64,000 bases of DNA, from positions 12,216,925 through 12,280,924 of the forward strand of contig JACDQD010000003.1 in assembly GCA_019843655.1 (NCBI GenBank), read 5' to 3'. Of this stretch, positions 50,502 through 60,257 are shown one piece after another. This stretch comes from Lethocerus indicus. Taxonomy: Eukaryota > Arthropoda > Insecta > Hemiptera > Belostomatidae. Made by a program: the position numbers and the translations under genes. The notes under the pieces were generated by a model. The model was given only the letters and a program-made list of their open reading frames with translations. It had not been told where the DNA came from and did no database searches. Each line of letters begins with the position of its first letter. Position 1 is the first letter of the stretch.

Positions 50502-53500
50502 CTACTGCTCAAGAGAGTAGAGCATGTAGAGATTAATCGTGTCCGTACTATTGGGAATCGTAGGATGTCCAGGAGGCAGCACAGAAAACCCCAAATACAT
50601 GAATGTCCTCACCAATTGAGCTGTAAAAATACAACAATTATATAACTTGCATCATGATTGTGAGATATATACAAACTAAATTTTCCTTAAATTTTTTTAA
50701 ATTTTTGTAGTAATTAATGCATACATATTACTACTATTATTAGTATAGAGATAATTTTAAAAATTATAAGCTATATAATAAAAATAGCAATCATACTTGT
50801 TTATTCATTTATTGAATTTTATTATTACAAAATACTTACGCCTATCGGCTCTGTCTTTATTCATGCAGACTATTATACTAGTACAATTTAAAACCTCCTC
50901 TGCATACTCCAGTAAGGTCACAAAACTAAAAACAAAAAACAAGAGTACATACAATGAATATCTGAAAACCATTTTGTATTTCAACAGCATAATACATTGT
51001 TAAATATGTTCTGAAATTGAAAAGGCTGATATATCATAATTTTAACACATGATACATGTATAGGATTGACTATCAGTAAGAATGCAAGATTCTTGATAAC
51101 CAGTCTGATTCAAGCAAAGGAATAAATTGCTACCAAATTTCATTGTACTTTCATTTCATTGTAAAATGTTGCTTATCATCTACAAGTAGGTTCTCACCCT
51201 TCTTTAGATCCATCAGGCAACAGTGTTGTAGGTACTTGAATATAAAGTTTGCCTGAGCAGAGAACAGTTTGCCATACAGCCTCTGTCTGTTCAGTGAGTC
51301 GGAGTACAAAAGTAATTTTGATGCTACCTCCATTCCTCCTAGATTGGAAAAACTCAACTGCCTCCTTGTTGCTATATACTCGGCAATTTGTATAATCGGG
51401 AAAAGGTTTATTGTAGGGTGACGATGAATGTTGTGTTGTTAACTCTCTAATTAGGAATGGTGGTGGTCCTGATTGTTCCTCTATAGGGACATCAGGAGCA
51501 CCACAGAGGCCAAGTACCCAGCTCTACCCTGTAGTGACTACTACCCTCCTCCTCCTCCTCTATACTTGCTCTGGAATAAAAGAAATACATTGTATACACT
51601 GTTGCAAGAATTATAAAATATCAAAATAAAATAGACTAGAACAATTACAACATTTATTATCTTGTTTCAATCTAACCAAATAAATTCAGAACCATTGCAC
51701 ATTAATGTTGTACAGGTTAAATACTCCATTGATGGTAGAACCAGTAAGAACTCAAAATATCAGAAGTAGACCACACCTAGGGGAGCTACAGTTTGGAATA
51801 GAATTAACCAATCTACTGAAAGTCACTCAGTTGCTCTTCAAAACTGGGAAGAACTTGTACAAACAGTGGCAGAGTGATATCTCTTCAACACATGCTGTCC
51901 AAATTTCTCATCACAGTACTACCCGATCCTATCAGAAGTTGGACACTAACATTTAAGGTTACATCAAATATTTATTTTCTTTGATTGTTCGAAATAATGT
52001 TTACTACATTATGTATGGATAAATTCAAATGCACTATTTAATCCTGATTTATCCACTAAGCAAAAACTAACATTAAATATGATTTCTAATTAATACAATT
52101 CCTAAATAACTCAACATTTTAAGTAAATAAAACTTACTGATTGGGAAAATTCTTAATATGCATTAGAAATCTAGACAATGGTCTAATGAAGGAAATCGTA
52201 CAAATTCAACAACAAAGAGAACAATGATATAAACAGCATAGGTTAAAAATAATATTAACCACTAAAATACACAGTGTGTGTATTAGGTAGGTTGTTTTGT
52301 TGGGTTTTGGCAGAGAATGTTGGCAAACCATATCAAAACATAAGTCAACTGCCGCAAGAGAATGCCAAAGCGAAATATGGTCATAATAACAAAATATCCG
52401 AAATAAACTATGCCCTTCCAAATAGAACATGAAAGCTAAGGCAGTAAGCTATTTAACCAGTTAATTCTTGAATGTATTTTTGTTGTTCCCATATAGGAAT
52501 ACAGTCACTTAGAAATGTTTAACAAGTGACAGAATAATATGTAATATACTTATTTTAAAGCAAATATGTTCAATTAACTAAAATCAAATTTAGGCCTATA
52601 TTTCCCAGTAAAAACAGAGCCCAGTAACAATTTCAATCAAATATTTTGCATATAAAAATATTAATTTTACACAGAACTGGTTCGAACATTAAGTAAATAT
52701 TTATTTCCAAATCATTACAATTATTAACCTCTACTAAATTAAGGCAGGATAACTTGTTATTCTAATTTTAAGAGTACCAATATTTATTGCCTTTCAATGC
52801 TACAATTTATTGTTCCTGAGAATGTGATAATTGTTATTTAATTATACGGTCATTAAAGTCAAGGTCATTGTTTTCAATAGTCAATTTTCACAAAAATTAA
52901 AGAATAATTGACAGGAAAATTATTAGAAATCTGTAAAATCTCCATAATTAATTACAGGGTATATAAAAACCTGTAAAATGTTGAAACAAATTTAAGAAAA
53001 ATGCAGTCATTAAAACATTAAAAAACAGGTATAAACATCATTGAACTCAGCTTGAAATTATTTAACCACCAACATTTTACAGAGGAAAATCCCCAACCAG
53101 ATATTAAGGACAGATAAGGTTGCATAACAGTATGAACCAGCTACATAACAAAGGTCCAAATTTCATTCCAGAAAGGCTAGAATACTCACCTCTGCATCTA
53201 AGATGACGGACGTTGAAAAAGTAAATATAATCAATGCCAATCAACCATCAACGAAATTGTAAGAATTAATTGATAATTATGTACAAACTGCGAAGTTAAA
53301 AAGTCACCATGCAGAACATTAACACGTAACAGATATTTTTTCACGATTAACTTGGGACCAGGAAAAATAACAAGACAAATAAGGTCACAAGACTAATACG
53401 TATGAATAAGTTCGTCGAAGACGCGGCCAGAGAAAAAATCGATAACCTTTATATAAGTCACGCACTCGCAAAAGAGATCAGGCAAAAGGGAAAACCCATC

Positions 53501-53683
53501 CGTAATACTTCCGTAAAATCGAAAACCAACAATAAATAAGAGGGCACCAAAATGGAGGTCGGTCTACTAAACAGGCACAGATCCCACAAGTACTTACGTA
53601 GTTGAAATCAATCCAGGCATGTCCAAAAACGTCTGATTACTCTCCGCTTTACTACTTAATGATAGATTAGCAAAAATACTCAT
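50502..53683 (-). CDS. OAZ: Ornithine decarboxylase antizyme, +1 frameshift gene
   Basis: Minus-strand exons: 53598-53683 (first exon A), 51198-51570, 50840-50925 and 50502-50620. ORF1 reads 54 codons from ATG at 53683 and stops at TGA 51494-51492. A +1 shift at the preceding TCC gives a 220-residue protein (54 + 166). Antizyme binds ornithine decarboxylase and delivers it to the proteasome without ubiquitin, and blocks polyamine uptake; polyamines raise the frameshift rate, closing the loop. ORF2 contains the conserved core: ITFVLRLTEQTEAVWQTVL, GKLYIQVPTTLLPDGSKEGF, VTLLEYAEEVL, CMNKDRADRPQLVRTF and MYLGFSVLPPGHP. It ends LYMLYSLEQ. All junctions are GT-AG and in phase. The long intron 1 (about 2 kb) allows an alternative first exon at 53190-53197. 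CpG-rich DNA at 53.2-53.8 kb is the promoter zone; the Mlc-c gene ends about 640 bases upstream. Confidence 0.95.
51485..51503 (-). promoter_or_regulatory. Antizyme +1 programmed frameshift site
   Basis: Read on the minus strand: TGG TGC TCC TGA TGT CCC, with TCC at 51497-51495 and the ORF1 stop TGA at 51494-51492. This equals the classical animal antizyme site (TGG TGC TCC TGA TGY CCC), where the ribosome skips one base at TCC-TGA and continues with GAT GTC. The downstream frame is open for 166 codons and encodes all of the antizyme core, whereas ORF1 alone ends here. A 3' stimulatory pseudoknot could not be judged by eye. Confidence 0.95.
53190..53197 (-). other. Alternative first coding exon (B) of antizyme
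   Basis: ATGCAGAG ends in a strong donor (GTGAGT, 53189-53184), and an in-frame TAG immediately precedes the ATG. Its phase (2) equals that of exon A at 53598-53683, so either can join the exon at 51570 and reach the frameshift site in frame. Use of B would give a 28-codon ORF1 and a 194-residue product. CpG-rich DNA surrounds both starts. Confidence 0.55.
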
Positions 53684-54321
53684 AATTCGTGGATAAAACA
53701 CAATTGGAACTGTTTTCGCACTGGAGCCTGATAAACCGACTAGGTTTAACTCTCATGCCAACGGATGGACGACGAAAGACGTGCTGTTGTCACGACACTC
53801 GGTACAAATGCGTCACAACTATGACATCATTCCCTCTCCCCCTCCCCTTGCAAATCTCCACGAAAGTCAGGTCCAAGTTGTTCCATGCAATAATTTGGAA
53901 TATAATTGTACAAGCAACCACCAAGTAAAAAACTATATCTTCACCCAAATACCATTATCATAATGAGCTCATTGTTACATTTTCCTTGGTTGTTTATAAC
54001 ACCAGTAAACAAGATTATTTTAAAGCCCTTGACCCTAGCCCAGAAATAGAAAGTAAAACTTGGAACCTAATACAGGCTTTTTATTAAAAAAAATATTTGT
54101 AAACTGTAGTGAAAAACATTAATTTATTTTGATAAATATTATTCCATTAATTTGTACAATTTGATACAAGTATATTATAATTAAATTAGGGAATGGGAGA
54201 AAATAAAGTTAATAATAATCAATACATTTTTCTTTCCTTTTTAGTAAAAAGCACAAGTTGCTTATAAATAATACAACAGTAAGGATAAACCAATAAGTAA
54301 TGAACTTCCTTCTTAGAATGA

Positions 54322-55884
54322 TTATCCACACATAATGACCCTGACAAACTCCTCATAGTTCACATTGCCCTGAGAATCCTCCTGGCCCATCATCAGTTGT
54401 TCAACCTCCTCATCTGTCAGTTTTTCCCCTGAGGAAATAAATATTTTAAAATCTCTATATTTAATATTACTAAACACTTTCAACTGAATATCAAGTAGGT
54501 AAAAATTTAACAAGAGAATGAACATTTCGGTATGTAGATAACAATGTTTCATTACATTTGAATGACAACTAAAACAATTCATGTTCATATCAAAATAGCT
54601 TATTAAAGACTAAAATTAATGTAAAAATTAAAATGACCAGAGTGAATGATAAACTAAATTTTTAAAATGAAATAATATTGAGTGGAGAATAAATCAAGAC
54701 ATTATCTCCTGCTCTTAAATTTAGACTGTTATATAACTCTAGTATGCACAATTGTCTTGTACAAAACATTCTCTAACCAAAATAGATTACAAGAACGGAT
54801 TCAGTCAAAGTTTAAAAATAATGATGTGAAGGCATAAACCCTAAGTTAAAAATACAGTTCCTGCAACAAAACTCACATGAAGGTAATTTGAAACTATCAA
54901 TAAAGGTACATATTAAAATCAGAAACTACTTCACTATTACAAATATAATAGTTAAGTTAGCTAAAACATTCAGAGTATGGAAAATATTATTACATTTCTA
55001 GAATAATTTATAACCAGCATATACTAAATAATGTCTGGCCTAAATCAGGTTAATATAACTTAACGTTAGAATATATATTTAACCTCGGAAATGTTTATAA
55101 TATACTTTTATTCTGTAATAGTAGATTGTATTGTAAATACTATAAGTTTCTGTAAGAAGAAACCAATGTTTCAAATTAACTCATTTTAGAGCAATCAAAA
55201 ATATTTTATTTTATCAATAATAAATGTAATAATTTTCATAATAATTTAATAATTATGACTATTATTAAAAAATATTAACATTATTAGAAAACTAATATTC
55301 TAATGTAATACCAGATTTATGTAATCTGGAAACCTAGATAACAAAACCACCCAGATCACCCAGATGTGTGATTTTATGTAAACACAACTCACACATATTT
55401 CCGACACTGATTCTACTACAGCAATTTCGGATTCACTGTTATATTCATCAAAGAGTGCACCATACAATGTTAGCACGAGTTTTGTTTTATGCATACTATA
55501 TGTTAATGTTAAGTTCTATTTAAACCTCTCTTAATCAAGTCTCTCTTAATACAACTTAATCAAAACCCACAAGATAACTCTTTAATGTCCACAGTAAAAC
55601 TTGAACCCACAGCCTAATCAATCTAAATGGTTCAAATGATAAAACTCTAACCAATCAAGTACACAGTCTTACACGGTTTTATATTAAATTTTAGGAAAAT
55701 ACCTAATGTTGTTAGGAGATGCCTAAGTTCAGCTGAAGATATGTAACCATTTCCATCCTTATCAAAATGACGTAAGCCCTCAATGAAGTCATCAGCTGTA
55801 TCACTTGATCGAGCCTTAGATATTGCCTGATAGATTGGTAAGAACACCTCAAAGCTTATTCTTTCATCTAAACATCACAATACA

Positions 55885-55942
<58 letters not shown>

Positions 55943-57237
55943 TAAAACAATTTATTAAAATATGAAATGATTGTAAAACGATTTAACATAAATGTACAGA
56001 AGTTATGTCCATATTCCAATAAGAAACTGTAATTTATACTCAGATCTTTATTTTTGTTTTATTATCTAAGGGTGTAGACAACTAATCATTAATAAATATG
56101 ACCCTTTATATGTTTGAGATTTAAGACCAAGACCTTTATCATTGCATATGTTACCAATGCTGACAACTTAGCTATCAGTATTAATACTCATATAAGAAGA
56201 AAATTAAAATCTAATAGAGAAACATACAAAGTATGTTCTTTCTTGTCCTCATGCCATGATCTTTAAGAATGACATAATTAAAAAATATAAATAACAAACA
56301 AAAAACAATTAGCTCTTTATGATCACTAATGACAGAATTGATAAAATTTCAAAATATACATGACTCATGAAATATCTGAATAGATAAGATAAATTAGATG
56401 GACACTTTTATTACAGCATAACTTACATATGCTATTTTAAAAATAAGTAAGATGGTATTTTTTGAATAGTTTGAAATTAAAAATAACTGTTTATATTAAG
56501 GACATAAACATTTCTACAAACTGTTTATTGTAATGATCATTTCATGAAAAACCAACACATAACATATTTATATTGGCAACTGTTCAAATGACTCATTCTA
56601 TAAAAATTTCATTCACACCCTTCAAAGAATATAAGAGAAAACAGTATGGTAATTAACCTGGCTTATGCTGATGAGTGAACTTTTTAACATCAGATTCTGT
56701 AGGGTTCTGGCCCAAAGCCCGAAGTGCATCTCCAATTTGAGAAACATGAATCTTGTTGTCCCCTCTTCTATCAAACAATTGAAAAGCCTCTTGGAATTCT
56801 GAAAAAAATTCCCATAAATACAGCACTAAATAAAATTAAATAATTACAAACCAGAGTATATTACTCGCAGTTAGACCTTCCATGGAAGTCATCACTCTGT
56901 TAATAACCTCAAATCCATACATGATTCAGGGTTCTGTACTGTGTTCGGGTTCGTTTCGGGACCAACTAGCATAAGAGCTGAACAACTCAGAAGTGAACAA
57001 AACAAGAAAGGAAAAAGAGAGGTATACTTTCCAGTCATGGCCAAATAAGGTAAACTTTAGGTAAATGGGTGTGTCGTAAGATATATCTGACCTAAATCCT
57101 CACTTACCGGCCAACTGATCCTCAGAATAGGAAGCCTGGAATATACCAACATACTAATTAGTACAAATCAACGAATTGAAAATATATTCAATTAAAAAAC
57201 AAAGAATATGAAGACAAAAGTGTCATTCACTCACCAT
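54322..57237 (-). CDS. Mlc-c: Essential myosin light chain, cytoplasmic (Mlc-c)
   Basis: Coding exons: 57235-57237 (only ATG), 57108-57135, 56658-56798, 55703-55867 and 54322-54428; all phases match and the product is 147 residues, the exact length of Drosophila Mlc-c. It begins [20 protein letters not shown]. This is the alkali/essential light chain that wraps the lever arm of non-muscle myosin II (and unconventional myosins). EF-hand-type folds are visible: the first loop near [12 protein letters not shown] (about residues 20-32), then [17 protein letters not shown], the third near [19 protein letters not shown], and the fourth near [36 protein letters not shown] is the family's central segment. 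The start exon being a lone ATG is also seen in insect relatives, to my recollection. A TATA-like box lies upstream at 57331-57338. Antizyme starts 640 bases downstream. Confidence 0.96.
55889..55939. repeat. (TA)n array beside the Mlc-c exon 4 acceptor
   Basis: About 25 TA units lie in Mlc-c intron 3, ending 21 bases before the 3' splice site, in the zone that normally holds the branch point and pyrimidine tract. Confidence 0.97.
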
Positions 57238-57283
57238 TTTCTGCCCGTTTGAGTATAAACCGACAACGTATGACGTCAGGCAT

Positions 57284-58045
57284 GCTAACGAGATAACGCA
57301 GTGATGCTCTTTCCTCTCCAATCTTGCACGATTTTATATATGTATGTATATGTATATATATATAATATTAATTTGTTCAACTTTAGCATATGTCATTAAT
57401 ACCATAGCGAAAAAATTATGTAAAATAATTTTATTTAATACAGGAGTGAATTAATTCAATGTTATAAATAAACCAATACTACCATAAAATTAACCCTCGG
57501 AAAAAATGTATTATTAACATCGTCTTCGCAGTTTTTAAAACGTTTTAAACGTTTGGACAATTTACTTTTACAATCACATTTGTGACTATGTAACTCAAGT
57601 ATTTTTATTGTGTAAACAAAACAAATCGTTTTTAAATATTCAATTAACTTAATCGATTAACTATTTAATCTTATTAGCTTATCTATTTATTAAGAAAGCT
57701 ATATAAATTAATCCCTTCGCAGATAGGTAATAATACTAATAGGAATAGTTAATGCTATGACTCATTTAGAACTCATACATTACTGAATTGATTGCATTAT
57801 AACAGCTGAAACAAACACACACACACACTCACAGAGAGGAGGTAGAATTATATTATAAAGAATCATGTACAAAAATTGTTACAATATGTTTATTCAATCA
57901 ACACAGTAGCATCCACATCACAATTTCACTTATGTGTTATAATATTCCTATCCTTTTCTTGACATACTTTCAACTTGGAAATACAATACAATAAAAGCAT
58001 TGATTAATCTGTATATTTTAATTATCAATTCAGTAAAAAAGTTGC
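57284..58045. other. Region between ARL14EP-like 3' end and Mlc-c start
   Basis: A (TA)-rich stretch upstream of the Mlc-c TATA-like box, then AT-rich sequence with a short (CA)n run (about 57813-57828). It should contain the Mlc-c promoter and the 3'UTR of the ARL14EP-like gene. No other exon seen. Confidence 0.5.
57331..57338 (-). promoter_or_regulatory. TATA-like box of Mlc-c
   Basis: TATAAAAT on the minus strand. About 36 bases downstream lies TCACT, a plausible initiator with A at about 57302. That leaves a 5'UTR of roughly 65 bases before the ATG-only exon. It is inference from spacing; the flanking (TA)-rich stretch could mimic a TATA box. Confidence 0.4.
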
Positions 58046-59332
58046 TCACTTCACATCTCTTCTCAAATTGCATTCACCAAAACCAATCTGCAAAATGTTA
58101 TATACAAAATTAGTATTAAATCAAACTACATATAAAAAAGTAATAAATTATGAAGTAATCCATTATTCTAATAATCTTTCTCCCTCTCTGAGTTTGTCTT
58201 AGCTAATTCGATTTTGGTTTTTTTCAGTAAAGTAGTAACACTGTGGACAGGTGGTAACCAAGATGCACCTCTGATGGAATGTTATTTACTATGGTAAAAT
58301 GCTGAAACCAGTCTAGCATATGACCGAAGCAGTGATTTTTTTTATTCATTCCATTTTATGGCATGTCCCGGCTTTCTCATATGACAGTTCATAACCTTAC
58401 TTGTATGCATTTAAGGACCATACATCCAAAAATAAAAAGGATCACAGTGCAGCTGCCCCTTCTGAACTAGAACCTTTCAAGGACTAACCCTGAGGTGTGT
58501 ACTGTTAATGCCTTAGTTCTTGTGGGGATGTTTAGTTTTATATGAAGCCAGTGTTTCTTCATAATTGTCATTTTTATTTAGGTAACTGTTAAATCGAAGT
58601 AGTATAATCCATTTTACCTCTGTTTTCAGTAAATTATACACAGTTTTAAATATTAATATTAAATAAGCTGTAAAAAATAGGATGTTTCATTGAAGGCTAA
58701 ATATCCAACTGTACACATATATGTAAATTACTATCAGAGTGCTGACATCTTGGAATGACTAAAAATCTAAACCGGTAAGTATTAGCAAAAAGTGAGGGTG
58801 AACAAAATGAAACAAATTACGATAATTCAAAAAGCCTTACAGGCCTTAAACAAAATGTTCTTTGCAACATGTTACCAAAATTACATTTCAGTAAATAGCG
58901 ATAACTGAAAAATGGCAGGAATACAATGTGAACTGTTGGCTTCTGTGCATACCCTAACATACATGCAATGCATCTGATAATCTTATTAAGGGTACACACC
59001 GGGTTCTCATCGATGTCAACGGGCGTATTGTTCGAGCTTGCCGTCATCAAATATTTATAAATGAATTTTCGATTAACTCTACACACAGGGCCGCACTTTT
59101 CCGACTTGCACTTCTTGCATGGGAAAAAACAACCGGGACAAGTGAGCTTCTTGCAATCACAGAGGTCCTCACCCGTGGCCGCCAGATACCCCTTTTCGTC
59201 GTAAGGTCGTCCCCGATTCTTTGCGCTCTGTTGATAAATGTATCTTGTCAGCTTCCTGTTTTCCCTTTCGCTCGTATTCGGGTCGAAATTTTCCAAGAAA
59301 GTCCTCGTGTCACTCACTAACTTATCTGTCAT
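58046..59332 (-). CDS. ARL14EP-like Cys-rich domain protein
   Basis: Exon 1 59000-59332 (111 codons) spliced to 58046-58087 (13 codons plus TGA) gives 124 residues. Splice sites are GTGTGT and TTTTGCAG, phase 0. The C-terminal half of exon 1 is the ARF-like-14-effector-protein domain: PYDEKGYLAATGEDLCDCKK then CPGCFFPCKKCKSEKCGPVC and NRKFIYKYL. The C-x-C, C-x2-C, C-x2-C, C-x3-C cysteines are probable zinc ligands. Vertebrate ARL14EP links ARL14 on MHC-II vesicles to myosin 1E; the function of insect relatives is not established. The N-terminal part (FLENFDPNTSERENRKLTRY) is charged and unassigned. An in-frame TGA upstream fixes the ATG. If the intron is retained, exon 1 reads on to 58817 (171 residues) with a tail unlike the family. 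Head-to-head with PPIP5K. Confidence 0.8.
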
Positions 59333-60257
59333 TGTTCAAACAAGACCGCGAAATAACCTTCCACTGAAGTATGACCAACTTTTTTAAAGTACCAATAAAA
59401 CTAGGCCACATAAGTTACTGTTTCAGTTTAATTACACAATTGTTTTATCATTCCTCACTGATAAATAGGAGTAATAAGTAATGTCTGGAAATGCCTCATG
59501 TTAACCGGCTCATCTCTGAAAACTAGTTTTTATAATTTTACAAACCATTTTTATCTTCTGTCACACAATTTTAGTTGCAATATTGAAAGTACATGTCTTA
59601 ATTGCCTTATAATGTTTTTAAAATATAAAATTTTACAGCTCTCGAACGATAATGTATCGCTTAATGACATAATACTCGCAACATTCAAAATTAACGGAAT
59701 TAGCGCAAACATATTTATTTTAAAAAGAACCTCCTAAACTTTATTGTCAGTCGATAAAATATTTTATTAAATTTTGGTATGCAAATTAAAATGACACTGT
59801 ACCTTTAAAGTAAATTCCTGAAACTTACCTATGAAAAACTTGTATTTCACATCCTGCTGTTTGGAAGGTCGGGGATATTTAGCAATATTACATGCGAAGT
59901 TAAAAAATTAGTTCACTATGTAATCGTAAGAGATAATGAACAAGTACCTTTGCAGTACTGCTGAAACGCGTTTCATCAAAAATTGCGCGTAAAATGGACA
60001 AACTTTGGATTAATTTATTTTTTACCTCCCTTCGGAATGATAAAGGGAATTTTTCGGGTACCGATGTGACCGAGTACATAAACAGCTGAGGACGTATCGA
60101 CTAAAAGGGTTGTTTCGTTTGAATCGTATTATTTCTCTATTTTAAATCGCTTTTATCATACCGTATTGGTCTCAGATAAGAGAAATGTTAAGAAGATGTC
60201 TGACATATTCAATACTCTGAATACCGCCAAATTGTTGTCCCGGTGATGTATTGAGCC
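59333..60257. promoter_or_regulatory. Shared divergent promoter region (ARL14EP-like / PPIP5K)
   Basis: 925 bases separate the two divergent start codons. The parts nearest each gene (59.0-59.4 and 59.85-60.4 kb) are CpG-rich while both gene bodies are CpG-poor. A bidirectional CpG-rich promoter is likely, but transcription starts cannot be seen. Confidence 0.5.

Noticed and set aside
51151..51357. 68-residue minus frame starting MSFSNLGG
   Set aside because: Frame-shifted shadow of antizyme exon 2; the real product uses the +1 frame downstream of the TGA.
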